Shown here: piece after piece, positions 10,394-21,800 of the stretch
Position numbering within the stretch: the first letter of the stretch is position 1
Layout of the letters: each line of letters begins with the position of its first letter
NCBI GenBank assembly: GCA_039602395.1
Contig: JBCNJP010000007.1
Location: 98,782,772 to 98,846,771 of the forward strand
DNA: 64,000 nucleotides
Direction of reading: 5' to 3'
From: Deinandra increscens subsp. villosa
Taxonomy: Eukaryota > Streptophyta > Magnoliopsida > Asterales > Asteraceae
Made by a program: the position numbers and the translations under genes
Notes under the pieces: model-generated
Databases searched by the model: none
Told to the model about the DNA's origin: nothing
What the model saw: only the letters and a program-made list of their open reading frames with translations

Positions 10394-12282
10394 TTCTTAA
10401 TTAATATAGTCCCTTATTTATTCAAACTTCAAACTATATATGCTAATATAACTAACCAACTTATAATTTCTGACCGTTTTGACCTAATAATTTTATTTAG
10501 AGCGTTATATTCAAACGTCATCTGATTCAACTTTTAAATTTACACAATTTGATCAACAAGAAACGCAAATCCTCACCACTTTGATACCACCAAACCATAG
10601 ATCCTTCGGCCGGCGAATTAAATAGTTAATGATTTTAGTTGACCTAAAGAAAAACTGATGAAAAGAAAAGGTATAATATTTAATATAGTTGATTGTTACA
10701 CCATAACGTACAATTGTTATCTTGAAAAGGTCATCGTGTTTGGTGAAGATACAAGTGAACAAGCTGATCCAGCATTTCTGGAGCAAATTGCCATAGTACA
10801 AGTTGTTACTAGACGTTAGGAATTAAAAAGATATATACAAAAATGAGTTTTTTTGGCGACTGAAGAATAGCTAGGAGAAACAGATTCAAGTTACAGGCGA
10901 ATAATATTATTAGACTAATATATATGCACGTAAATGGTGACAACATATTGGCATGCACATGCATCGATGCAGGAAACAACTTTTGATTGTTTTTCTTTAA
11001 ACAAATAACAAAATGAATGAGTAATAATATAATATAATATTATATATATAACTCTCATATTCTAAATCATATTTATCTTTATAAGATGTAACATGCAATT
11101 GAGTACTCTTGAGTTTAAAACATTAAAATATTACTCAAATTAATTATTTGTCATGAACTTTGAAGAATTAGTATATTTTTGTGTTGATAATTTGATAAAT
11201 AAATCAAGAGCTAAAATATCTCTATAACAGAATATTCAGGACAGAAGATTACATTCAAATCGTATCGAAAATGATTAAATAGGGACGATGACAAGCGTTT
11301 GTGAAGATGTCAACGTATTCTAACCTTGAAAGAACATGAAAAAACCGTGTCATAGGACATCCAGGTGGTTAAGTCATGTATCATACAATTAAATGTTGGA
11401 TGTTCAAATTCTACATGATGCATATACTAGAAAATCTAGAAATGCCGTTAAAAAACACGAAAAACCTATAGTATGTACCCTCTATCATTTTTTCAAGTGA
11501 ATGACAATTGGATCAAAAGGTAAACGGTATAGTCAGGGGCGTCTCTGAAATTTCGGATGCCTATACGAGTTTAAAAAATGTGCCATTTTATTTAATTTGT
11601 GTTTTTTATAAATCGATAATAATTGTTATAAAAATGCGACCCTCCCTTATCATTTATTAAACTTGTAAATTTGTAAATGTTTTACATAAATACTTCTTTA
11701 ATTACTTTAAATATTAGTTTGAGCTTAAAAAGTTAAAAACAAATGTTAAATGACATAAGATATATAAAGAATAATTTTTTATGCCCTTACTAAAACATAT
11801 GTTCTATGAAAGAACAATTTTAGCTAAAAAAGAACAGTTTTAGCGACTCTTCTCATCCCACTCATGTTAGAGTTACGAGAGCTTCAAATTTTTTTTAATT
11901 AAAAATGAGTGAAACTTGTCTCATATTGATGGTGGGAAAAGAAAGAACATTTCTTATTAATTGTTTCCTTTAGGAGGAGATACATGTGGGGACCCAATAG
12001 GTGTGGAGCTTCCTAAGTCGTACTCACGCACGTGCAACGTGAACGATAAACATAATGTGTCACTTTGATGACACACTTTGTACTTCGCGTGCTTGAGAAC
12101 TGTCTTTATGTTTTTAAATGGCGTAGGTCAATGGATGTGTCTGGGCTCAGTGGATGCAAATGCGTCTTGGTACGGTCGACTTGAGCTGTTACAATTGGTA
12201 TGAGAGCTTCCTAAGCCGACTTGAGCAAGGACACCGAGATCTCTAAGGGCGTGGATATGTAAGTCTAACATTAGTTAAGACT
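10394..12282. other. AT-rich intergenic sequence with faint transposon remnants
   Basis: There is no supported gene. A hAT-like terminus (CAGGGGCGTCTCTG, near 11535) has no visible partner. TTGGTATGAGAGC near 12195 resembles a decayed tRNA-Met primer-binding site, and TCTTGGTACGG(T) recurs near 12165 and 12787, so this may be the ruin of an LTR element. Confidence 0.4.
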
Positions 12283-12285
12283 TAA

Positions 12286-12627
12286 GAGCATTCACATCTC
12301 ATTCCCCATCTCATTCCTATCCTCAATTTCTATATAAAACACTTAAAAAAACTCCAACCCATTCCACATCCCCATATATTAGGGGAATTCAAACTCATTT
12401 TCCAAATTTAATTTTCACTATTCACCTCATATCAATAATTTATATTTTTTATGATTGAGTGTGAGTGGTAGAAAGAGAAAAAAAATTAAATGAGTATTAT
12501 TTAATTGAATAGAGATAGATACGAGGATATGATGTGGGGAGGTTTTAGAAAGTGATAAATAAATTTAGAAAATAGTATTTTTTTAGTTAAATTATATGGT
12601 GAAGATGAGGACGGAGCGTGAATGCTC
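12286..12627. mobile_element. PIF/Harbinger-like (Tourist-type) MITE, 342 bp
   Basis: Termini GAGCATTCAC and GTGAATGCTC are perfect 10-base inverted repeats. Both are flanked by TAA (12283-12285 and 12628-12630), the TWA-type duplication of the PIF/Harbinger superfamily. The interior is AT-rich and non-coding. Confidence 0.8.
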
Positions 12628-12634
12628 TAAGAGA

Positions 12635-12652
12635 GGGGGGGGGGGGGGGGGG
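12635..12652. repeat. Poly-G run, 18 bases
   Basis: An uninterrupted G homopolymer immediately follows the MITE. Its length is likely to be unreliable in sequencing. Confidence 0.9.
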
Positions 12653-12934
12653 ATATAAGTCTTTCATATAAAGCTGTGGATACCTTCTTTATCGATACGT
12701 ATTTTGCCTAGGCAAGCAACTCGTCGGGTAAAACAAAACCGTGAGTTCCTAAATGGACAATCCATTGTGAACAAAACATATAATATCTTGGTACGGTTTA
12801 CTTGTGCTGTTACATTAGAACTTAACCTGGTCCAGGAGGTGTTATCTTGTCTTACCGTGCTAATGACACCCCGACTCACCATATTACTAGACTTATACAT
12901 CACTTCTTTCAATTGTTTATATTAATAACAAGAT

Positions 12935-13520
12935 GGTGACCCGCCCGCGCTTCGCGGCGGGCCACCCATTTTCCAAAACGCCGTGGCCAAAGTCGAAAAC
13001 TCTAAAAGTGATTTAAAAGTTGACCACTTGCGCTTAAGTCTGAAAAAAATACCACATGTACATGACACGCGGCCTAACACCCATTTTTTAAAACGCTGTG
13101 AGCAAAGTCAAAAACTCTAAAAGTGGTCTGAAAGTTGACCACCGTGCGTTGCGGCGGGTCACCTTTTAACGACGCTTCGCGGCGGGCCACCCATTTTCCG
13201 AAACGCCATGGTCAAAGTCGAAAACTCTAAAAGTGAATTAAAAGTTAACCACGTGTCGTAAAAACATTGGCCTAACACGTAGCCACGTATCGTCATACGT
13301 GACCTAACACATGACCACGTGTCGCAAAAGCATTAACCTACATATGACACGTGAACACGTGTCAGGCCACGTAACCAATCTATTATTGAATGAACATGAC
13401 ACGTGTCATGTTATTATTGGTGGAACATGACACGTGTCATGTTCCTATTTGTCATCATATGAATAGTGGATTTTGAGTGTCGACCACCCATTCATTATTG
13501 TAAATATATATAATAGGAGT
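12935..13520 (-). mobile_element. Helitron-like non-autonomous element
   Basis: On the minus strand the 3' side has a GC-rich hairpin (CCGCCGCGAAGCGCGGGCGG) followed by GTCACCATCTTGT, close to the hairpin-then-CTAGT ending of plant Helitrons but with CTTG. The opposite side offers a TCCTATTATATATATTT start typical of Helitron 5' ends. Inside are three imperfect tandem units of about 110 bases (near 12950, 13070, 13175), each with GGCCACCCATTTT, AAAACTCTAAAAGTG and AAGTTGACCAC, then several ACACGTGTCA words. The degenerate terminus keeps confidence moderate. Confidence 0.5.
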
Positions 13521-13784
13521 AGCTAGATTGCATATAAAGATAGAACATACTTATGTGAAGATACCTAGATTGCAAATTATGGAACAGGAAATAGATTAAA
13601 ACGCTAACATCATTTATCCATACACCCTTAATTTGTTAATTTTTGGTATAAATTTTGTATGTTTACTTTGTAGGTGTAAGAGTAGAAACATGCTAGGCTG
13701 GATGTTCCTTAGGATTTGGTGAGAGATATGGACATAAGAAGATAAGGGAAAATGAGTTGTTAAACCATGAAATCTTGTGACATA

Positions 13785-14098
13785 TCAAGGATAATTGGTA
13801 TCCAAAAACTCTCAATATATAAAAGAAAATAACTCAAAACTTTTATTGGAGAAATTGGTACAATAGAAACCCTAAACTAGGTCCCTATTTATAAATCTAA
13901 ACAAGCCTTGAAGGACAAGGCAACTTATTAGACTCTAACTCAAAAGCCTCCCAACTAACCCTATACACATTAATAAAGTCAGTTTTAGTCCCTCTACACA
14001 TTAAGAGTGACTGAACAACCCCTCCACACATTAGGGTTGGATCGAGCCCATCTACCGACTTGTAGTTTCGGGCCTTATGAATTAGACTTAGGCCAACA
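13785..14098 (-). repeat. 3' LTR of the TRIM-like element
   Basis: On the minus strand it begins TGTTGGCC and ends TTATCCTTGA. It matches 14939-15252. Confidence 0.93.
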
Positions 14099-14938
14099 TT
14101 CACCCCCCTAATTCATAACTCGAATTGGTTGGTCTTCGACTCCAAGCATGTCTTCTTTGACCTTGATTCCCTTGGAACTTCCTGTGATCATTAGCTGTGT
14201 TGTATCGGCTCCTCCCGACTCGACCATCATGACAACTCCATTCTTGACCTGTCCTTCGGTCACATGAACTCGCATTACCACGTCTTTGGTTGCGATCTTG
14301 GTCATCTAATCGAGTAAACACTATGCTTTCTTGATCTTCACTAGTTCCCTTAGAATTAAGGCTCATCTTTAACTTGTTAATTTGCTATCAAAACATGGGT
14401 AGTAGTTCTTGAAGAAACTTGATCCGAATCTTGATCTCCTTACCAATCCTCTTGTTGGTTTTGATATACACTCGTCCGACACGATCGAAACTCCTTAGCC
14501 CGTGATCCGGCTCCGCTTTACCTTAGGCCGTAGCTTGCCCCGGTAGCCTTCAAAGACTTTCTTGATCGCCGGTTTTCTCGTTCGAACGTATTCTGCCTTA
14601 TCTCTTTGATCTTTGAAAGAAACCAAATTAATTAAATTTGTTCTAGACAGTGTTCGTAAATGCCAAGAACAAATTGATCACTTGATTTTTTTCGATCACT
14701 AATTGGTTTATTTTCCAAGATCACGTGGTAATATTTAATGTTTGTAACTCTTGCAGCTTCCTTTATCTTATCCAATCTTGAATCTTGATCCTAAAGCAGA
14801 CTCTCAACTTTGTGCCAACTTTCTTGAAATCGAGATGCATAGATCGGGACTAAAGATATGTGAAGTTGCTTCTTTATCAAGTTCGTCCGACTTGACGGAT
14901 TTGATCGTACACCAGAACCTCACCGCTCTGATACCACT

Positions 14939-15252
14939 TCAAGGATAATTGGTATCCAAAAACTCTCAATATATAAAAGAAAATAACTCAAAACTTTTAT
15001 TGGAGAAATTGGTACAATAGAAACCCTAAACTAGGTCCCTATTTATAAATCTAAACAAGCCTTGAAGGACAAGGCAACTTATTAGACTCTAACTCAAAAG
15101 CCTCCCAACTAACCCTATACACATTAATAAAGTCAGTTTTAGTCCCTCTACACATTAAGAGTGACTGAACAACCCCTCCACACATTAGGGTTGGATCGAG
15201 CCCATCTACCGACTTGTAGTTTCGGGCCTTATGAATTAGACTTAGGCCAACA
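14939..15252 (-). repeat. 5' LTR of the TRIM-like element
   Basis: Same length and apparently the same sequence as the 3' LTR. The primer-binding site adjoins it at 14925-14936. Confidence 0.93.
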
Positions 15253-15541
15253 ACATAACCAATATTTTAACCACCCTAGATATCACTCCTTTGATCGAAG
15301 TATAATCATACACAATCACAATCTCTGCTACAAGATTTTCTTAATTATTAAATTAGATATATATCGCCTTTTCAACCATCATATGTGGCTATATTTTGTT
15401 ATCATAATACACAATAAAAAAAACATTGAATCTTGCAATAATATGTGATTTTATACCCTAAAAGATCGTCTAGAGATCTCAACTACTATTGGTTTTAGCC
15501 GTCTAAGTATTGTTAAGTGCTTGCTTTTAAAATCTATTTGT

Positions 15542-16366
15542 ATGTATTATAGTAGTGGTGACTAAATAATCTCCATCCATCCATGAAACTTTTTCTTTAT
15601 CTAACTATGATTTATGGCTCGCTAAATATTTTTATCTGAACGACAGTTTGTTAACAAGGCAGAACTCCTAGCAAGAAGCTAGAAGCAGCAGACAAACAAC
15701 ATTACAACGAAAAGGAGTATCAAGCTTTCCAATCGATGGCTCGGGACTTACAAGTTACAACGATTAACAAACCAAATGAAACTCCAATTTTTAATGTCAT
15801 AAACAACGCTGTGAATAGACGGTCGACTCCTGTTGAAAACGTTAAAAAAAACTTGGTGCTCTTTTTCGTTGTAATGTTGTTTGTCGGCTGCTTCTAGCTT
15901 CTTGCTAGGAGTTCTGCCTGTTAATAAATTACCGTTAGAAAAAAAAAAGAAAAATATTTGTCGTGCCATAAATCATAGTTAGATAAAGAAAAATTGGTGC
16001 TCCTTTTCGTTGTAATGTTGTTTGCCGGCTGCTTCTAGCTTCTTGCTAGGAGTTCTGCCTTGTTAATATTTACCGCTAGAAAAGAAAAGAAAAATATTTG
16101 TCGTGCCATAAATCATAGTTAGATGGTCCAGATGCTTCAGATGGAAGATTTTACCATTTGTTATTGGTTTAGGCTTTACAATTTGTGGCCTTTTGTTTTG
16201 TTTTGTCTTGTGTGTTTCAGTTTTGGGTTTGGTTTATAAACCTTATATGGCTCTAGCATCTTGTTAGTATTGTTTTAATATTATGTTGATTGCCATTAAA
16301 AAAAAGAAGATAAATAAAAGTTTCATGGGATGGAGATTATTTAGTGACCGCTACTATAATACATAT
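15542..16366. mobile_element. Nested inverted-repeat element of unknown class
   Basis: Outer arms of about 50 bases (15542-15591 and 16317-16366) are inverted copies (TATGTATTATAGTAG, GACTAAATAATCTCCATC). Inside, an arm at about 15590-15720 is inverted against two tandem copies (about 15865-15992 and 16000-16123), each carrying the word GCTTCTAGCTTCTTGCTAGG and ending near CCATAAATCATAGTTAGAT. The remainder (16125-16310) is T/G-rich and ends in an A-rich tail like a LINE 3' end. I could not identify a target duplication. Confidence 0.7.
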
Positions 16367-16797
16367 TAATATGAAAAAGCATATTCGAACACCACCTCGT
16401 ATGATCAAATACTTGTTTGATTAAGCTTAAGTAACTTCATTAATTAATTGCTTTTCTAAACGTTTACTTTGATTGTAAGTAGAAAAAGTATAAAGCATAA
16501 TTTCCAACAACCATAGATCGATAGGCCTAGTTGATATAAGTTTAGGGGGATTTGAAGTGTCTTTTTGTTGTTGTTGTTGGAGATCCTAAGAAAAAGTACA
16601 TGATACATTATTGAAGGAATCTAACTTTGTCCTTTGACTCCAAATTTAGGAGTTAGGACACGCAATTAGCTGTTTACCATTAGATTTGTCTACTTAATGT
16701 TTGATACTTTAGATCTTGTCTACTTTTTAATCTAAATTAAATGTTCATTGTCCCCTAAGACAATGTATATGAAAGTATTTTAGTAAAATAGGTTAAA

Positions 16798-17847
16798 GGA
16801 AAATTGGAATTAAATAATCCCAACTTTTGGGTATTGGCCAAGAATAATCCCACTTTTCAATATAACTCACAATGGTCCCAAATTTTAACTTAATTATTTA
16901 GAATGGTCCCGTCGTTAAAAAAACTAACACCGTTAGTTTTTTTATCCTACGTGGCGCTGATGTGGCGTTAACTTGTATTTTCTTTTCTTTTTTCTTAGCC
17001 TACATGAAATAGTTTTTTATCCTACATCACTGCCATCATGAAATGTCACCAGAGATGTCACCACTGCAACAAAACCCTAACCCTCGCTTCCTCACTTCAG
17101 CCGGCTCGGATTCAGTTAGGTCTCAAATTAATTGCAATTTTGGTTCTGAAGAAGAAGTTCTTTTGGTGAAAATAATATTGATTTTAATGGCAGAGAGAGA
17201 TACAATTTATAATGATGGTGCCGTTGATAGAATTTGTTATTAAACCACAGCCGCCGGAAACTCAATTGGTTCCAGATTTGCTCACTTTGCATCTGCTGCA
17301 ACTCCGGCGGCGGCGGTGGTAGGTATTGTACGCCTTCTCCTTGTTGTAGGGTTTGTTATTAAACCATAGCCGCCGGATGCTTAACGGGTTCCAGATTTGA
17401 TCACTTTGCACCTGCTGCAACTCTGGCGGCGGCGGCGGCGGCGGTAGGTATTGTACGCCTTCTCCTTGCTGTAGGGTTTGTTATTAATCCACAGCCGCCG
17501 AAGCTCAACGGGTTCTAGATTTGCTCACTTTGCACCTGCTGCAACTCCGGCGGCGGCAACGGCGGTAGGTATTGTACGCCTTCTTCTTGCTGTAGGTAAA
17601 AACTTTGACCATGGGGTTTAAGTGATGTGGACTTTTAGGAGATTAAAAAAAGAAAAAAGAAAAGAAAATACAAGTTAACGCCATGTCAGCGTCACGTAGG
17701 ATAAAAAACTAACGGTGTTAGTTTTTTTAACGACGGGACCATTCTAAATAATTAAGTTAAAAGTTGGGACCGTTGTGAGTTATATTGAAAAGTAGGATTA
17801 TTCTTGGCCAATACCCAAAAGTTGGGATTATTTAAATTCAATTTTCC
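16798..17847. mobile_element. Non-autonomous Mutator-like element with long TIRs, 1050 bp
   Basis: Inverted arms of about 200 bases (about 16798-17005 and 17640-17847) start with GGAAAATTG and are flanked by a perfect 9-bp duplication TAGGTTAAA (16789-16797 and 17848-17856), which is diagnostic of the Mutator superfamily. The interior is GC-richer than the arms and gene-like: a start at 17043 opens a 66-codon frame, and three tandem GC-rich units follow. This is the layout of a Pack-MULE that has picked up host coding sequence, although I do not recognise the source. Confidence 0.88.
17230..17598. repeat. Three ~120-bp tandem units inside the MULE
   Basis: Each unit runs from GGGTTTGTTATTAA through CAGCCGCCGG, CTGCTGCAACTC and a (GGC)n run of variable length to GGTAGGTATTGTACGCC and TTGCTGTAGG. 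The (GGC)n tract differs between copies, so the units have diverged since duplication. Confidence 0.9.
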
Positions 17848-17949
17848 TAGGTTAAAAGGTGCAAAACATAGTTAAGAAGTAATAACTAGTATTTATTCTC
17901 AACTTGGATCAATTTCATTAGGTGGGAACAATTGGCAAGGGTCACGGGT

Positions 17950-18570
17950 CTCCATTTTTGGCAATCATTACTAAGAAGCACGATCGACCGGCTTATATGT
18001 TTGAGTGTGGAGCTATGTAAAGTTATATCAAAGTATTTGGCTAAGAGGTTAAATAGGTGCTAGGCTCAATTGTTTCTGAATCTAAGACGACTTTAATAAC
18101 AGAAAGAATTATCTTAGAAAGGATTTTGGTGACAAACGGGATCCTAAATTGGTTGAACAAAGGAAGTAAAAATATATTCTTCCTCAAAGTTAACATTAAA
18201 AGGGCATTTGATATGGTAAGCTGAGGGTTCCTCGTATCAATAATGAAACTATGAGATTTCCTCCAAAGCGGTGTGGGTGGATAATGGGATGTCTTAGGGC
18301 ATCGAGGGTATCAGTGCTTATTTATAGCTCTCCAAACGAAGATTCCAATGTTCTAGAGGGTTGCAACAAGGGGAGGGGATCCAATGTCACCGTTCTTGTT
18401 TGTAATTGCAATGGAAGTCTTCTCAACAATTATGAAAAAAGAAGTTTGCTTTCTTCCACGAAATCCAAACCCCACATGAGGGTCCAGAGTTGACACATCT
18501 GATCAGCTTGATGTTTTTAGGGAATTGGTAAAATATGAACATTTGCAGCTTTGATCGGCCCACACTAATG
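17950..18570 (+). pseudogene. LINE reverse transcriptase fragment, degenerate
   Basis: Translating across frames gives pieces of an L1-type reverse transcriptase in order: ISKYLAKRLNRC, LNWLNKGSKNIFFLKVN, a GLQQG motif, DPMSPFLFVIAMEVFS and LTHLI. Frame changes and stops occur throughout. A G homopolymer near 18590 follows it. Confidence 0.75.
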
Positions 18571-18873
18571 AAGGCGTTATTGAACCGGGTGGGGGGGGGG
18601 GGGTGAACATACCGTACCGGCAATGACATCGACATCATCCTGACCATATTTAAATTAATAATGGGAAAATTACCGATTTAGCCATTGAACAATAATCTTT
18701 ATAAAATAGATAGTGACTATTGTGTTTTTCAAAATAGCCACGAAATATTTTCAGGTTGGAGATATTCTTTAAAAAATATCCAATTAGGATGTGAAAACTT
18801 ATTCTAATTTTTTAAAATTTATAATTGTAATAAATTATTAGGATCAGGGTCGGTCCTGAGAATTTAGAGGCCC

Positions 18874-21800
18874 TTTTTTTTTTGAACAGCAAAAAATAAA
18901 TAGCAAAACGCTTGCTGGTTAGAAAAGCCTAACCAACAAGACAAAACAACAGTTACAAATACAACAACGGGTTGTCTAGCCAACAAGAGCTAGACATAGA
19001 AAAGTTTCTAACTCTAACGGACATAAACAAAAAGGAAGAATGCACCACCGAATCGAATAAAGGAGTAGGGGACAAGTCGTTTCTATTGTGCACAACCTCA
19101 TTCCGATCCATCCAAATGATCCAATACATGATCCTGCAAATGCCATTAATAAGAAGCTTGCGTCTTTTATCAAAGTTAGAACCTTCGATCCACCCAAAAA
19201 CCGAACTAGGAGGGCCCGAAGAAGGAGCATCAATATGAAGCCACCTACGAACACAGTCCCAGACCTCACGGAATCTAGGACAGGAACCAAAGACATGATC
19301 AACCGTCTCCAACCTGTTATCGCAAAACACGCAGCCAATATCGGTGATGCCGATCCCTTTCTCAAGCAGTTTATCTCGAACCGGAAGACGATCCAACAGA
19401 AGCCTCCAAACGAACACATTGACCTTTTTAGGGACAATTTTATTCCAAGAAGTCTTTGTATTGTTACCCGGGAGAATTGTCTTCTCAATAACTTTACGCA
19501 CTTGTTTGACCTCAAACTCCTTATTGTTGTCAAAGTCCCAACCCCACGAGTCCCCACCGGAATTGAAAGAAAACCCAGAAAGAGCCGCAACTAGGCGGTT
19601 CCATTGGGTCTCTTCAACTCCTCCCCTAATATTTCTTCTCCAGCTCCAAACGCGGATGTTACCAATGATTCTTTCCGACACCTTACACTCTTTATGATTT
19701 TCAAGAGCATAAAGTCTAGGAAAGCAAGTAGCCAACTCAACATTACCAATCCAAATGTCTGTCCAAAAAGCTGTCTCGGTGCCATCCCCCACTCGCCTAA
19801 TAAAAGCCGAGCTAGGGACAATGTTCTTCGAATGCAAGTCCTCAGCATTATGGCAAATACGGTTCCACACGCCATTTCCTTTAGAAGCTTCCAAAGCCGA
19901 AATACCCAACCCCCCATGAATGGAGTTAACCAGTTTCACCCAAAAAAGATTACTTTTCGAAAGAAAGCGCCATTTCCATTTGAGAAGTAAAGCCCGATTA
20001 AGGGATTCTATACTCCCAATGCCCAACCCTCCCCTATCCCGATCCACAAGGACGTCATCCCATTTAACCCAACAAAGTTTCCGGTTGTTGTCACTCCCAC
20101 CCCAAAAAAAAATTGCCCGAATACCCTCTAAAATATCTCGAACCCCTTTGGGAACCCGAAACAAAGAAATGAAATAGTTAGGGAGAGAGCTCAATACCGA
20201 AGAGATTAATGTCAAGCGACCTCCTACAGAGAGAAGATTGGCTTTCCATTTAGCTAATCGCGACCGAAATTTAGTAATAATATTATCCCACGCTTTAATA
20301 GATCTCATATTATCTCCAACCGGAATTCCCAAGTAGGTAAACGGAACAGATCCGACTTTGAAACCATGAGTATGAGCTAAAGAGTCCACCACCGAAGATT
20401 CAACACCAAACCCAAACAAATTCGACTTAGCATTATTTAACCCGAGACCAGAACCATTAAAAAATTCCTCCAAAATCCGGTTAATAGATTCCAAGTTACC
20501 AACCGACCACTCACCAATGAAAATAACATCATCAGCATAGAAAAGGTGGGACAAAGGGAGTTTATCCCTTCCCACCAATAGCGGCTTGTAATAGCCCCCC
20601 AACACCTCACGACTAATGATAGCATGAAGACCTTCCATGGCAAGAATAAACAGAAACGGAGCCATGGGGTCACCCTGTCTAAGACCCCTTTCAATCACAA
20701 ACTCATTTGTAGGACTACCATTAATCAGAACCGAGGCAGAAGAAGAATTGAGGCACGCCGATATCAACTCACACCACTCGGACATAAAACCCATTCTCTT
20801 CAAAACCGCAAGCAAATAAGACCAATTTAAAGAATCGTACGCCTTAGCAAAATCCACTTTGAACATCAATATCTTCTTTTTCTTTCCCTTAGCCCATCTA
20901 ATCACCTCGTTTAAAACCAAAGGACCATCAAGAATTTGTCTACCGCCTATGAAAGCCGATTGCACATGGTCCACTAAACCATCAATACTCGCAGCAAGTC
21001 TTTTCGCCAAGATCTTCGCGATAATCTTGTACTGAACGTTAACCAAACTGATGGGTCGAAAATCTGACATGACAATGGGATTCTCAATCTTAGGAATCAG
21101 AGTGATGAACGACGCATTACACCCTCGAGGAATCCGTTTTTCAACAAAGAAATACTTAACAAAATCCATAATGTCCTTAGACAAGATACCCCAATGTTGC
21201 TTGATGAAGGCAAAAGAAAACCCATCAGGACCCGGCGCCTTACTACTTCCACAATCCCAAATGGCGTCATGGACTTCACCTAACGACGGGATACGACACA
21301 TGTCGATAGCCACCGAAGGCAGCAATGAACGAAACTGCAACCCCTCCGGGATGCAAGCAGGCTGCTTACGAGGTTCTTTAAACCGAGAAGAGTGGTACTC
21401 AAAGAAAGCATCCTTCACTAAACCCGGGTCATCCAACCAAACCCCATTAACCTTAACTCCTCTAATCGAATTAAGTCGTCGCCTCTTCTTAAGAAAAGCG
21501 TGAAAGAACTTAGAGTTCTCATCCCCATCCAGGACCCACTTGTTTTTAATTTTCTGGGAGGATTCCAAAAACTTTCGCCTTTCAATCCCACTCAACTCAT
21601 GTAAAACAACCATTCTCTCATTATTAAGGTTACTAAGGTTGTTCCCATTCTCCATCTCCATTTCAATGTTCTCAAGCCTTCTTTTCAACACATTAGACGC
21701 CCCATTTTCCATCTCAATTCTATTCTTATTCCACTCCCGCAAGCTATTTTTAACCAACTTAAGTTTTTCTTTAAACCAGATGAAGCAATCATAATGAACA

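Larger units (their letters stand above)
13785..15252 (-). mobile_element. Short non-autonomous LTR retrotransposon (TRIM-like), 1468 bp
   Basis: Two 314-bp direct repeats (13785-14098 and 14939-15252) flank an 840-bp interior. The 5-bp target duplication is ACATA (13780-13784 and 15253-15257). On the minus strand the right LTR is the 5' LTR. It is followed after 2 bases by TGGTATCAGAGC, the initiator-tRNA-Met primer-binding site (plus 14925-14936). TAGGGGGGTGAA before the 3' LTR is the polypurine tract. No reverse transcriptase is present. The interior holds small frames (65 and 88 aa, 14100-14366) without recognisable domains. The LTRs look identical by eye, so insertion was recent. Confidence 0.93.

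Noticed and set aside
10553..10801. 82-codon minus frame and opposite plus frame (VIVFGEDTSEQADPAFLEQ)
   Set aside because: The plus frame looks protein-like for about 30 codons but I cannot match it to a family and it has no start or splice context.
11533..11950. hAT element starting CAGGGGCGTCTCTG
   Set aside because: Only one terminus is visible; no inverted partner or 8-bp duplication found.
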